Positions 15,960-25,176 of a stretch of DNA of 64,000 nucleotides are shown here, in pieces (within the stretch, counting starts at the first letter, position 1; every line of letters starts with the position of its first letter). Source of the stretch: Spirochaetales bacterium (GTDB lineage: Bacteria; Spirochaetota; Spirochaetia; Treponematales; Treponemataceae); the NCBI GenBank assembly GCA_029098225.1, contig JAQXNX010000025.1, positions 1 to 64,000 of the forward strand, read 5' to 3'. The translations under genes were made by a program, and so were the position numbers. Under the pieces are notes generated by a model. That model ran no database searches and had not been told where the DNA came from. It worked only from the letters and a program-made list of their open reading frames with translations.

Positions 15960-16808
15960 ATGAGTGATGTATCAGTATTATTGAATGAAGACTATCTTGA
16001 TAAGGACTATTTTTTAGATGCACAAATAGACCTTAAAGATGCCGGAGAAGAAAAAAACGAAAAAAAACTGAAGGTTATTAAAGTAGTATTCTGCATTTTG
16101 TGTTTTCTTCTTCTTGGGGAACTGGTGGTTTACAAATATGTACTGCCATGTTTTGACAGTCCAAGAATTACAATTTCTGGAAACAACTCATATACACCGG
16201 AAGAAATAGCTTCTCTTTTATTTCCTATGAATAGTACTTCCTGGTTGAATTTTGATGTGGAAAACGCTGTAACACTCATTTCTGCAGAAAGTGGAATAGA
16301 TAGAGTTAGTGTAGAAAAACATTTTCCTGATAAAATTCTTATTAAGATACAGGAAAGAATTCCTGTTGCAGTTATGTTCGTTATGGATAAAGGACATTCT
16401 GTTCCTGTTCAGATAGACAGAAATGGAGTTCTCTTTAAGGGAAAAGCTGCTAAAGATTCAGATTCAGTAATTCCAATTATTTCTGGAGTTCCTGTAGAAT
16501 ATATGGCACAGGGAATGAGAATTCCAAATATTTATAAGCCACTTTTTGATCAGATAGCAAATATTAACAGCTTGCCGCAAAAATACTTTGCAAGCATTTC
16601 TGAAATTTGTGTATTACCAAATGATTTTGGAAATTACGAACTGGAAATTATTCCTTCTCATTCAAAAGTTAAAGTTCGTACCGATCGCTCATTGAATGAA
16701 GACGCGTTAAAGTATATGATAGTAGTACTTGATGTTGTAAATCAGATTGGAACTGAAGTTGATAAAATAGATTTACGTTATGGTTCAGTTTCCTATACAA
16801 TGAACTGA
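15960..16808 (+). CDS. ftsQ: cell division protein FtsQ/DivIB
   Basis: Bitopic divisome scaffold acting with FtsL. A charged cytoplasmic tail of about 40 residues, one membrane helix (about 41-61), then a POTRA domain beginning RITISGNNSYTPEEIASLLF, and an extended beta region with FPDKILIKIQERIPVAVM, the usual FtsQ pattern. Length 282 aa. The identity is based on the POTRA/FtsQ signatures and on position between ftsW and ftsA. Confidence 0.88.
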   Translation: MSDVSVLLNEDYLDKDYFLDAQIDLKDAGEEKNEKKLKVIKVVFCILCFLLLGELVVYKYVLPCFDSPRITISGNNSYTPEEIASLLFPMNSTSWLNFDVENAVTLISAESGIDRVSVEKHFPDKILIKIQERIPVAVMFVMDKGHSVPVQIDRNGVLFKGKAAKDSDSVIPIISGVPVEYMAQGMRIPNIYKPLFDQIANINSLPQKYFASISEICVLPNDFGNYELEIIPSHSKVKVRTDRSLNEDALKYMIVVLDVVNQIGTEVDKIDLRYGSVSYTMN

Positions 16809-16830
16809 TTACATCTTTTAGGGGAAATGG

Positions 16831-18105
16831 ATGGCAGACGGAAAAATTGTTGGACTTGATATTGGAACAAGTGTAATAAGAGTTGCTATAGGAGAAGTTG
16901 ATGCTCAGACAGGAGAGGTTTCTATTGCAGGAACTTCTTCGGTAAAATCTGCAGGTTTAAGAAATGGCGTTATAGTAAATATAGAAGATGCAAAGAATGC
17001 TATTAAAGCCGCAGTGGATGCAGCAGAGCAGAATGCAGGAACAACAGTAGAATCAGTTATTACCGCAATTGGCGGCTCTCAGATAGAAAGTTTTAATTCA
17101 AGAGGAACAGTTCCTGTTTCTAGTTCTGGTAAAGCAACAAAAGAAATTTCTCGTGCAGATGTAGAGCGTGTAATTGAATGTGCCACAGCTGTAAAGGTTA
17201 CCGACGATAGAGAAAAGCTTCACGTTATTCCGCAGAATTATATTGTAGATGGAGTTGGTGGAATTACTGATCCAATTCACAGAATGGGAACCCGACTTGA
17301 AGCAGAAGTTCATATTGTTACTGCTGCTAAATCTATTATTCAGAATATCCGTTCCTGCATTCAGCGTGCAGATTATATTCTTGATTTTGTAATGCTCAAA
17401 ACTCTAGCTCAGACACAGTCAGTTTGTCATCAAGATGAAATGGAGCTTGGTTCTATAGTTATTGATCTTGGTGCAGGAACAACAGATGTTCTTGTTTTGA
17501 TAAACGGTTCACCAATCAGTACAGCTTCTATTCCTGTTGGTGGAAATCTTGTAACAAATGATATTGCAATTGTTACGGGAATTTCTGTGGCAACCGCAGA
17601 AAAAATAAAAGTAGAGTCAGGCTGCTGCTTCCTTCCAATGATTACGAGTGAAAATGATATGGAAGTAATTCTTCCCGGAGTTGGTGGAAGACCTCCTGAG
17701 GTTATAATGCAGTCTCAGCTTTGTCAGATTATTCAGGCAAGAATGGAACAGATTTTTGGAATGGTAAAAGCAGCCATTCAGAAAAATACAAATGATTCAA
17801 TCAAGCAGCTTTCTGGAAATATTATTCTTACTGGCGGTGGCGCGATGATGGAAGGTGCTGTTGAACTGGCGCAGCAGGTATTCAGAACATCTTCCGTTCG
17901 TCTTGGTGTGCCGGAAAGTCTTGGTGGCGTAGAAGAAGATTATAGAAGACCTGATTTTGCAACGGTTATTGGACTTGTGCTTGCAAACAAATCTTTAGCA
18001 CACAAAAAAGATACTCGTCATAAAATCAAAAAGTATTCTTCTTCTGGCGAAAAGACAAAAAAGGAAGAGGGATTTTTTAAGAAAATTATAAAATCACTTT
18101 TTTAG
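16831..18105 (+). CDS. ftsA: cell division protein FtsA
   Basis: Actin-like ATPase that tethers FtsZ to the membrane. Actin-fold phosphate motifs: VGLDIGTSVIRVAIG at the N-terminus, IVIDLGAGTTDVLVL near residue 210, and NIILTGGGAMMEG near 330. The 1C domain follows the first motif (SAGLRNGVIVNIEDA). The C-terminal end KKEEGFFKKIIKSLF is an amphipathic helix suited to membrane binding. Length 424 aa. It is 80 bases upstream of ftsZ. Confidence 0.95.
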   Translation: MADGKIVGLDIGTSVIRVAIGEVDAQTGEVSIAGTSSVKSAGLRNGVIVNIEDAKNAIKAAVDAAEQNAGTTVESVITAIGGSQIESFNSRGTVPVSSSGKATKEISRADVERVIECATAVKVTDDREKLHVIPQNYIVDGVGGITDPIHRMGTRLEAEVHIVTAAKSIIQNIRSCIQRADYILDFVMLKTLAQTQSVCHQDEMELGSIVIDLGAGTTDVLVLINGSPISTASIPVGGNLVTNDIAIVTGISVATAEKIKVESGCCFLPMITSENDMEVILPGVGGRPPEVIMQSQLCQIIQARMEQIFGMVKAAIQKNTNDSIKQLSGNIILTGGGAMMEGAVELAQQVFRTSSVRLGVPESLGGVEEDYRRPDFATVIGLVLANKSLAHKKDTRHKIKKYSSSGEKTKKEEGFFKKIIKSLF

Positions 18106-18185
18106 GAAAAGGTTCTAAAAGCTTTTGTTTTTAGCAGTTTCTTAAATTTTGAAGCATAAAACTCTAAGATTTTGTGGGAGGATAT

Positions 18186-19544
18186 ATGGGAAATCTTGGA
18201 ATTGAAATTGTTGATGATGAAACAGAGACAATGGATGGCAGAAGCCCGACTGTAATTAAGGTCGTAGGTTGTGGTGGCGGCGGTTCAAATGCTGTGAATC
18301 GTATGATCACAAGAGATTTGAGTAATGTTGATTTTATTGTACTTAACACAGACCTTCAGGCTTTGGGAAAATCAAATGCTCCTACAAAACTTGCAATCGG
18401 GCAGAAGGTAACAAAAGGTTTGGGAGCCGGTGGAAGACCAGAAATTGGTGAACAGTCTGCAGAAGAAGATAAAGAATTAATAACAGACGTTTTGCGCGGT
18501 GCAGATATGGTTTTCATAACTGCAGGAATGGGCGGTGGAACAGGAACTGGTTCTGCACCTGTAGTTGCGCGTATAGCAAAAGAACTTGGTTGTCTTACAG
18601 TTGCAGTTGTAACTACTCCGTTTGAGTTTGAAGGAAACGTAAGAATGCGTCAGGCCAAAAAAGGGCTTGAAAAACTTCATGAACAGGTTGATTCTCTTAT
18701 TGTAATTCCAAATGAGCAGCTTTTCAAAAATATTGATAAAAATCTTACAGTAAAAGAATCATTCCGCGAAGCAGATGAAGTATTGTGTCAGGGAGTAGAA
18801 GGTATTTCAAATATCATTACAAGTCCTGGAGATGTAAATACGGATTTTGCAGATGTTCGTAATGCAATGGCAGGACAGGGAAATGCGATTTTTGGAATTG
18901 GTATTGGAGAAGGTGAAAACCGTGCAACCGATGCTGCTTATAACGCAATTCATAACCCAATGCTTGAAAATTCAAAAATTGATGGAGCAAAGAATCTTCT
19001 TATCAATATTTGTGCTTCTGAAGAAATTACACTTAACGAAGTTGGCGAAATCTGTAAGATTGTTACAGCATCTGCAGATCCTGATTATAATATGTACTGG
19101 GGACAGGTTACTCAGCCAGAAATGGAAGGCCGTGTAAGTGTAACTGTAATTGCAACAGGCTTTGAAACTTCTGAACAACCAGATGCTGCTCCTGTAGCAG
19201 AACCAGTAATAGAAGAACCGAAATCTTTACCAGAAAATGTAGTAGCTGCAAGCGATCTTGATAAAATTCTTAATGGAAAAAGCTCTTCACAGTCTTTGTC
19301 TAATTCAAATTCTTATGCTTCTTTTGTTTCAAAAAAAGATTTTGCGAATACAAATTCTCCAGAAAAGAAACCAGAAGCTGGATCTCTTGCTGACGGACTT
19401 TTTTCTAACGAAGATTATAATCAGACAAGCTATAAGCAGTTTACACCACCAAGCGGATTTAATTCCAATCCTGCAGATTTAACTCAGCCTGCAATCTGGA
19501 ATAAAATGGAGTTTGGAAAAACAATAAAGCTTTCTGATGATTAA
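18186..19544 (+). CDS. ftsZ: cell division GTPase FtsZ
   Basis: Tubulin-like GTPase that forms the Z ring. Signatures: VVGCGGGGSNAVNRM, the tubulin signature GMGGGTGTGSAPVVA (about 117-131), RPEIGEQSAEED, and DFADVRNAM T7 loop region with the catalytic Asp. The ATG at 18186 has GGAGG seven bases upstream, better than a GTG at 18174 that lies in the same site. Length 452 aa. A Ser/Asn-rich linker (about 330-430) precedes an unusual tail PAIWNKMEFGKTIKLSDD in place of the common IPxFL peptide. Confidence 0.96.
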   Translation: MGNLGIEIVDDETETMDGRSPTVIKVVGCGGGGSNAVNRMITRDLSNVDFIVLNTDLQALGKSNAPTKLAIGQKVTKGLGAGGRPEIGEQSAEEDKELITDVLRGADMVFITAGMGGGTGTGSAPVVARIAKELGCLTVAVVTTPFEFEGNVRMRQAKKGLEKLHEQVDSLIVIPNEQLFKNIDKNLTVKESFREADEVLCQGVEGISNIITSPGDVNTDFADVRNAMAGQGNAIFGIGIGEGENRATDAAYNAIHNPMLENSKIDGAKNLLINICASEEITLNEVGEICKIVTASADPDYNMYWGQVTQPEMEGRVSVTVIATGFETSEQPDAAPVAEPVIEEPKSLPENVVAASDLDKILNGKSSSQSLSNSNSYASFVSKKDFANTNSPEKKPEAGSLADGLFSNEDYNQTSYKQFTPPSGFNSNPADLTQPAIWNKMEFGKTIKLSDD

Positions 19545-19585
19545 TTTTTTAATTGAACAGCTTGGAGACTGAAATTTTATAATTT

Positions 19586-20461
19586 ATGACTTCAGATGAA
19601 TTTTTGAATCATTTTTATTCGGATTTAATTCTAGTTGGACGAAAATCTGAACTGACAGCTCTGACTTATAAAATTTCAACAAAAGAGTTTTTTGATTTTC
19701 TGGCAAAACAAAGAATCAAACTGCGTGATGTTTCTGTTAATGATTTAATCAGCTATTTTACCATGCGCCGGACAGCAGAATGTACAGAATATACACTTGC
19801 AAAAGATATTTCTGCCATAAGAAGCCTTGGAGATTATCTGGTTAGAAAGAATTATTGGGAAGAAAATTATGCACTTTTGCTGGATAAACCAAAGATTACA
19901 AAAAATATTCCTGGCGTTCTTTCTGTAGAAGAGGTTGATACTCTGCTTTCCTGTATAGATGTATCTACTGAATTGGGAAAACGAGATGATGCTCTTTTTG
20001 AATTAATATATTCATGTGGATTAAGAATTTCAGAAGCTTGTACATTAACTGTAGCAAATCTTCATCTTGATGAAATGCTTATTCTTGTTCATGGAAAAGG
20101 TGATAAGGAGAGAATTGTTCCCTTTGGAAACAGGGCTTTACAAAAACTTCTGATTTATATTCAGGAGGTTCGTCCTGTTCTTACAAAAGGAAAAAATGTA
20201 GCTGAACTTTTTGTAAATTATCGTGGAGAAGGTATTTCCAGAAAGGGTGTATGGAAAAAGTTTAAAGAACTGGAAGTAAAAAGTGGAATAAAGGCAAAAG
20301 TTCATACTTTGCGCCATAGTTTTGCAACGCATCTGCTTTCTGGTGGTGCGGATTTGCGTTCCGTTCAGGAGCTTCTTGGCCATACAGATTTGTCTACAAC
20401 GACAATCTATACTCATATTACAGATAATCAGCTTGAACAGGCTCATGAAAAATATTTTTAG
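19586..20461 (+). CDS. xerD: tyrosine recombinase, XerD-like
   Basis: Site-specific recombinase of the Xer type, expected to resolve chromosome dimers at dif together with the second Xer protein at 28026. The catalytic set is complete: Arg in CGLRISE, Lys in GKGDKER, HTLRHSFATH (His-x-x-Arg), GHTDLSTT and the Tyr in TTIYTHI. Length 291 aa. Assignment as XerD rather than XerC rests on position after ftsZ, where T. pallidum has its XprB/XerD-type gene as I recall. No Shine-Dalgarno. Confidence 0.85.
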   Translation: MTSDEFLNHFYSDLILVGRKSELTALTYKISTKEFFDFLAKQRIKLRDVSVNDLISYFTMRRTAECTEYTLAKDISAIRSLGDYLVRKNYWEENYALLLDKPKITKNIPGVLSVEEVDTLLSCIDVSTELGKRDDALFELIYSCGLRISEACTLTVANLHLDEMLILVHGKGDKERIVPFGNRALQKLLIYIQEVRPVLTKGKNVAELFVNYRGEGISRKGVWKKFKELEVKSGIKAKVHTLRHSFATHLLSGGADLRSVQELLGHTDLSTTTIYTHITDNQLEQAHEKYF

Positions 20462-20510
20462 TTTGCGAATGCCGATAAGCCGTGTGTGGCCACTACTGTG
20501 GAGGAATTAA

Positions 20511-21233
20511 ATGAAGTGTAGAATTTCTTTTTGCTTTATATGTGGAATTTTTAGTCTTTTATTATTTTCTTGTGGGGTTTCTAATAAATCTATAAAATGG
20601 AATCAGGAACTGGAAGAAAATGTTTCTAATCCTACCAGTATTGAAGAATTAAAAGAAGCTATAGGAAAGTATCAGCAGAAAGTTGCAGAAATTCAGCAGG
20701 CCAATTCGCAGATTGGAATCTGGTATAAAATTCTTGGCACCCGTTATGTTGATCAGAAAATGTATGGCGAAGCATTAAAGTGCTTTCAGGAAGCCTTAAA
20801 ATATTATCCTGATAACCAGAATTTATATTATTATGTAGGTGTTTGTGCAGGCTATATGTCTCATGCATCTATGGATTTTGATGCTCAGGGATATAGCGAA
20901 ATGCGTTATAATTATTTAAAATTGTCTGAAGATGCTTTTTTACGTGCAATTCAGATAGAAGAACGTTATGTCCGTGCCTTGTATGGAATTGGAGTTCTAT
21001 ATGTTTATGAACTTGATGAAAGTAATAAAGCAATTCCATATCTGGAAAAAATACTTACAATAGACACTAAAAATGTTGATGCAATGTTTGTTCTTGCAAA
21101 AGCATATTATGATGCACAGGAATTTGACAAATCTGCAAAAATATATGATAAAATAATAAATACAACAAAATCTGAGCAAAAAAAGGCCAATGCTGCGGAG
21201 GGAAAGAAAATAGCCTTAGATGCCTTGTATTAA
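20511..21233 (+). CDS. TPR-repeat lipoprotein
   Basis: A 240-residue protein with a lipoprotein signal: LLLFSC with Cys at position 21. The mature part holds several tetratricopeptide repeats, for example MYGEALKCFQEALKYYPDN, RYVRALYGIGVLYVYE and VDAMFVLAKAYYDAQEFDKSAKIYDKI. TPR lipoproteins act as protein-protein scaffolds in the spirochete envelope; the partner is unknown. GGAGGA precedes the ATG. Its 3' end overlaps dprA by 14 bases, and a gene of this type lies between ftsZ/xerD and dprA in T. pallidum. Confidence 0.85.
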   Translation: MKCRISFCFICGIFSLLLFSCGVSNKSIKWNQELEENVSNPTSIEELKEAIGKYQQKVAEIQQANSQIGIWYKILGTRYVDQKMYGEALKCFQEALKYYPDNQNLYYYVGVCAGYMSHASMDFDAQGYSEMRYNYLKLSEDAFLRAIQIEERYVRALYGIGVLYVYELDESNKAIPYLEKILTIDTKNVDAMFVLAKAYYDAQEFDKSAKIYDKIINTTKSEQKKANAAEGKKIALDALY

Positions 21234-22293
21234 TTATCCGGAAGAAGAAAAAAATACAATTTTAAGACTCTCAATATCAAGAATCACCTTTTTAAAGTTC
21301 GAAGAAAAGAAATTTTTGTGTAATTATATTGACAATCCTTATACGCTTGCATTACTTTCTATAGAAGAAATTGAAAAACTAATTCAAAGAAGTTTTTCTA
21401 AAAAGGTGATATGGAACGGTCCTAAAAATTTAGAGGCGGCTGTTAAATCATTTTTTTATTGCAGAAAGATGGGGATTCAAATTTTGTTTTATGATAACGA
21501 TTTGTATCCTGAGCTTTTAGCAAATATTTCTGATCCTCCTTTTGTATTATATTGCAGGGGAGATGCAGGTATTCTTAAAGGTAATAACGTTTCTGTTGTT
21601 GGAACAAGACGGCTTACTTACGAAGGAAAACTTGCGGCAAAATCTTTTGCGTATGATGCAGTTCTACAGGGTGTTAATGTTGTAAGCGGACTTGCAAATG
21701 GAGCAGATGGTTTTGCTCATAGAGGAGCAGTAGATGCTTATTATGATTTTCTTGATAAAAAAATAGAAAGTCAGCCGGAAGGAAAAACTATTGCTGTTCT
21801 TCCTGGCAGTATAGATAATATTGTTCCGGCAGGAAATAAGAAGCTTGCGGAAAAAATATTAGCTGCCGGCGGATGTTTAATAAGCGAATATGAGCCTGGA
21901 TTACCGATGGATGTCTGGCACTATGTTGCAAGGAATAGAATTATTGCCGGGCTATCTAAAGCGGTTGTCGTTGTTCAGGCACCGGCAGGAAGCGGCGCAT
22001 TAATTACTGCAGATTTTGCTTTGGATTATGGCAGGGATGTATTTTTTCATAAAGCAACTTTTTGTGAAAGTGCAGTTAAACTTGCTGAAAAATCTGATGA
22101 AGACTTATCTGTTCTGCATGCAGCAGGAAAGGTAAGTAAATATAAATTGGAGAATACTCCAAAAAAATTTCTTGATGCAGGAGCACCTGTTATTAAAGAT
22201 TTTGCTGATTATTGTACTGCTTTAACGGAACTTCCCGGATCAAGATTTTTTGATGATAAGAATGATGATTATTGTCAAAAAGAATTATTTTAG
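21220..22293 (+). CDS. dprA: DNA processing protein DprA (Smf)
   Basis: Binds incoming single-stranded DNA and loads RecA during natural transformation; also widespread in bacteria with no known competence. The Rossmann-like core is complete: VVGTRRLTYEGKLAA (about 128-142), NVVSGLANGADGFAHRGAVD, IAVLPGSIDNIVPAGNKKLA and the ARNRIIAGLSKAVVVVQA to GSGALITADFALDYGRDVF stretch. Length 357 aa. The N-terminal 100 residues resemble the helical extension of other DprA proteins. Overlaps the upstream gene and lies 40 bases before topA. Confidence 0.94.
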   Translation: MPCINYPEEEKNTILRLSISRITFLKFEEKKFLCNYIDNPYTLALLSIEEIEKLIQRSFSKKVIWNGPKNLEAAVKSFFYCRKMGIQILFYDNDLYPELLANISDPPFVLYCRGDAGILKGNNVSVVGTRRLTYEGKLAAKSFAYDAVLQGVNVVSGLANGADGFAHRGAVDAYYDFLDKKIESQPEGKTIAVLPGSIDNIVPAGNKKLAEKILAAGGCLISEYEPGLPMDVWHYVARNRIIAGLSKAVVVVQAPAGSGALITADFALDYGRDVFFHKATFCESAVKLAEKSDEDLSVLHAAGKVSKYKLENTPKKFLDAGAPVIKDFADYCTALTELPGSRFFDDKNDDYCQKELF

Positions 22294-22333
22294 AAATTAA
22301 TAAGGTTAAACATAAGTTTTTACGAGGATTTGT

Positions 22334-24469
22334 ATGGCTGAAAAGAAAACTGCAAAAAAGACTAAGAAAAATCAGACTTTAGTAATAGTTGAGTCTCCGA
22401 CAAAGGCACACACAATTGAGAAGTATCTGGGCCCAGGTTATGTGGTTCGTGCTTCGGTTGGACACCTTATAGACCTGCCTAAGTCGCGCATGGCAATCGA
22501 TATTGAAAACGGATTCCAGCCAGAATACATTACGGTTCGCGGAAAGGCGAAGTTGCTAAAAGAACTCCAGAAGGAAGCAAAAAAATCAGAAGCTGTCCTT
22601 CTTGCATCCGATAACGACCGCGAAGGAGAGGCAATTGCCTGGCACTTAAACCGTGCCCTGCGCGATAAAACTGATGCAAAAATCAGCCGTATCGTATTTA
22701 ACGAAATTACACCTACTGCAATTACAGAGGCTGTAAAGCACCCTGGCGAAATTGTTGAGGCTAAGGTAAATGCCCAGAAGGCCCGCCGTGTTCTCGACCG
22801 TCTTGTAGGTTACAACTTGAGCCCGCTTTTGTGGGTTAAGGTAAAGAATGGCCTTTCTGCCGGTCGTGTTCAGTCTGTAGCCTTGCGCCTTATCTGTGAG
22901 CGCGAAAAAGAAGTAGAAGACTTTTTGCCGGAAGAATACTGGTCTCTTGATGCAGACTTCATTAAGGGTAAATCAAATTTTACTGCCCAGCTTGTAAAAT
23001 ATAAGGGCGAGGCTCCGGAGCTTAAGTCTGAAGATGCTGTAAAAGACATCATCGAAAAAATAAAGAATTCCGAGAGCAAGGTTTCTTCAATCAAGAAAAC
23101 TGAGAAAACTGTCCGCCCTAAGCCACCTTTTACAACTTCAAAATTGCAGCAGGCTGCGGCTAACCGTCTTGGTTTTACTTCTCGCAAAACTATGCAGATT
23201 GCACAGCAGCTTTATGAAGGTATTCAGATTGGTGAAAATCATGTGGGGCTTATTACTTACATGCGTACCGACTCTGTCCGCATTTCTGAAACTGCCCTTG
23301 CTGATGTCCGCGAATGGCTTTCTAAAAATCATCCGTCTGAACTGCCGGCTGAGCCTATTCATTATGCTGTTGGAAAATCTGCACAGGATGCCCATGAAGG
23401 TATTCGCCCTACATATACATCGTATACTCCGGAAAGTGTAAAAGAGTATTTGAGCCATGATCAGTTCCGCCTTTATTCAATTATCTGGGAGCGCTTTGTT
23501 TCTTCTCAGATGAACAATGCAAAAATGGTAACTACCTCTGTTGAAATTGAAGCAGGCGATGCTCTCTTCCGTGTTGCTGCAAGTAAGATTTCTGAAAAAG
23601 GTTTTTATCAGGTAATCAAGCTGCTTTCTTCTAAAGAGGAAAAATCTTCTTCGCTTCCTGCAATGAAAGAGGGCGAAGTTCTTACTGTAGATAACTTCCA
23701 TCCGGAGCAGCACTTTACACAGGGACCTGCCCGCTATACAGATGCTTCGATTGTCCGCATGCTGGAGGAAAAGGGAATCGGTCGTCCTTCAACTTATGCA
23801 ACAATCATTTCTGTACTGCTGGACCGCTACTATGTAACAAGAAGCAACAAGCAGCTGGTTCCAACTCAGCTTGGTAAGATGATTAATAAGATTCTTGTTG
23901 AATCTTTCCCTGCTGTTATTAACGAAGAGTTTACTGCCAAGGTTGAAAATGAACTCGACCAGGTAGAAGAAGATAAGTTAGTTTGGAATAACATTATTTC
24001 TGATTTCTATGGTCCTTTTAAGCAGACTGTAGATAATGTAATGGAACATCAGGAAAGTATTAAGGGCTTCCTTGATGAGCAGACTGATAAGGTTTGTGAG
24101 CTTTGCGGTAAGCCTATGGTAAAGAAGCTTGGCCGCTTCGGCTTCTTCCTTGCCTGCTCGGGCTTCCCTGAGTGTCATAATACCAAGTCTATTCCTCTGG
24201 CTAAATGTCCAGTCTGTGGTACCGGCGAAATTGTTGAACGCAAAACAAAGGGGCGCGGTAAAGCTTTCTACGGTTGTACAAATTATCCAACCTGTACCTT
24301 TATCAGTCACTTTAAGCCAATTGACCAGTACTGTCCAAAGTGCGGCTGGTTCCTGGTTGAAAAGTTTGACAAGAAGAATGGGGCTTATAAATCTTGCATT
24401 AACCCGGACTGTGACTACTTACACACTAGCGGTGAGGAGGCTGTCGTATCCGCAACTGATGAAGAATAA
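22334..24469 (+). CDS. topA: DNA topoisomerase I
   Basis: Type IA topoisomerase that relaxes negative supercoils. TOPRIM motif LVIVESPTKAHTIEKYLG near residue 20, DNDREGEAIAWHL near 95, and the active tyrosine in GLITYMRTDSVRIS near 310. Three C4 zinc ribbons close the protein: CELC...CSGFPEC, CPVC...CTNYPTC and CPKC...CINPDC. Length 711 aa. Codons are richer in C/G third positions than in the flanking dprA and division genes. Its 3' end is duplicated 192 bases downstream, beyond a repeat (see 24587-24667). Confidence 0.95.
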   Translation: MAEKKTAKKTKKNQTLVIVESPTKAHTIEKYLGPGYVVRASVGHLIDLPKSRMAIDIENGFQPEYITVRGKAKLLKELQKEAKKSEAVLLASDNDREGEAIAWHLNRALRDKTDAKISRIVFNEITPTAITEAVKHPGEIVEAKVNAQKARRVLDRLVGYNLSPLLWVKVKNGLSAGRVQSVALRLICEREKEVEDFLPEEYWSLDADFIKGKSNFTAQLVKYKGEAPELKSEDAVKDIIEKIKNSESKVSSIKKTEKTVRPKPPFTTSKLQQAAANRLGFTSRKTMQIAQQLYEGIQIGENHVGLITYMRTDSVRISETALADVREWLSKNHPSELPAEPIHYAVGKSAQDAHEGIRPTYTSYTPESVKEYLSHDQFRLYSIIWERFVSSQMNNAKMVTTSVEIEAGDALFRVAASKISEKGFYQVIKLLSSKEEKSSSLPAMKEGEVLTVDNFHPEQHFTQGPARYTDASIVRMLEEKGIGRPSTYATIISVLLDRYYVTRSNKQLVPTQLGKMINKILVESFPAVINEEFTAKVENELDQVEEDKLVWNNIISDFYGPFKQTVDNVMEHQESIKGFLDEQTDKVCELCGKPMVKKLGRFGFFLACSGFPECHNTKSIPLAKCPVCGTGEIVERKTKGRGKAFYGCTNYPTCTFISHFKPIDQYCPKCGWFLVEKFDKKNGAYKSCINPDCDYLHTSGEEAVVSATDEE

Positions 24470-24483
24470 TGCAGATGCAAGAT

Positions 24484-24586
24484 TACATTCGCTGCTCGCT
24501 AGTCTCGCAGCGAGCCGTTACGATGGATGAACCTAAAAAATTGCACTGTCGTACAATTTTTTTTAACGGTTCTTCGATAGTAGGCA
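24484..24586 (+). repeat. diverged copy of the gene-end repeat
   Basis: Contains GCTGCTCGCTAGTCTCGCAG, CGAGCCG, CCTAAA, a hairpin AAATTG...CAATTT with the ACTGTCGT loop, a run of eight T residues, then AACGG, TTCGATAGTAGG. The order matches the units at 7419-7642 and 56320-56407. The hairpin plus T-run could terminate topA transcription. Confidence 0.75.
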
Positions 24587-24667
24587 TGCATCAATCCGGA
24601 TTGTGACTACCTCCACACTAGCGGTGAAGAGGCTGCGGTGATGCCGGAAGGTGAGGGTGAAGAATAA
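24587..24667 (+). pseudogene. duplicated 3' tail of topA
   Basis: Translates as CINPDCDYLHTSGEEA followed by AVMPEGEGEE and a stop, in the same phase as topA but beyond its stop codon. The first 16 residues are identical to the topA end starting at 24395, while six of 48 bases differ, all silent. After that the tails diverge. It has no start codon and is separated by a repeat, so it looks like the remnant end of an alternative topA allele. Confidence 0.8.
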
Positions 24668-24694
24668 ATATAGTTTGAAATAAATGAATGAAAG

Positions 24695-24722
24695 CGGCGT
24701 GTTTTATGGCACGCCGTTTTTT
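24695..24722 (+). terminator. rho-independent terminator after topA
   Basis: CGGCGTG (24695-24701) pairs with CACGCCG (24710-24716) and is followed by six T residues. Probably the original topA terminator, now beyond the inserted repeat and duplicated tail. Confidence 0.85.
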
Positions 24723-24791
24723 GTTTTAAATTTCGAAATCCAGGCAGGCACGACTTGCGGTGTAGCAGATTTTTACGGATTTGTTTACAAA

Positions 24792-25112
24792 TTAGTGTTT
24801 TTTCATTTCTTCCAGTAAAGCGATTACAGATTTCTGGTCGTTTTCGGAAAGATTTGTAAAGATTGAAAGAAACTTACCTGTCATATCTGATTTTTGAAAT
24901 TCTGCTTTATTTTTTCTACCTTCTACAAGTTCTTCTACAGTTGTATTTAATACTTTTGCGATTTTTACTGCAGAATCGATGTTTGGTAAAGCATCGTGGT
25001 TGTTTATATAATTTCTTAATGTGTTTACGCTGATTCCTGTTTTTTCAGAAAGTTCTTTTGGTTTTATATCTTGAAAATCCATTTCTTCGCGTAAATTTTC
25101 TTTAAATCCCAT
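24792..25112 (-). CDS. Cro/CI-type helix-turn-helix regulator
   Basis: A 106-residue DNA-binding protein with an XRE-family HTH near residues 15-65: LREEMDFQDIKPKELSEKTGISVNTLRNYI, then the AVKIAKVLNTTVEELVEG stabilising helices (quoted in two parts). The C-terminal 35 residues (FLSIFTNLSENDQKSVIALLEEM) are helical and may dimerise. The ATG at 25112 is chosen because upstream codons in the longer frame are AT-rich leader. It diverges from an acyltransferase gene; a 34-bp palindrome lies between, the likely binding site of this regulator. Confidence 0.82.
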   Translation of the reverse strand: MGFKENLREEMDFQDIKPKELSEKTGISVNTLRNYINNHDALPNIDSAVKIAKVLNTTVEELVEGRKNKAEFQKSDMTGKFLSIFTNLSENDQKSVIALLEEMKKH

Positions 25113-25176
25113 ACTGTCAGAATAATCTAAAAAGACGAAAAATATCTTGAAAATAATCTGATAAGATATATAATGT

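Noticed and set aside
20471-20478. GCCGATAA before the TPR lipoprotein gene as a sigma28 promoter
   Set aside because: The matching -35 position reads ATAT and the site lies in a tight gap of a cotranscribed cluster.
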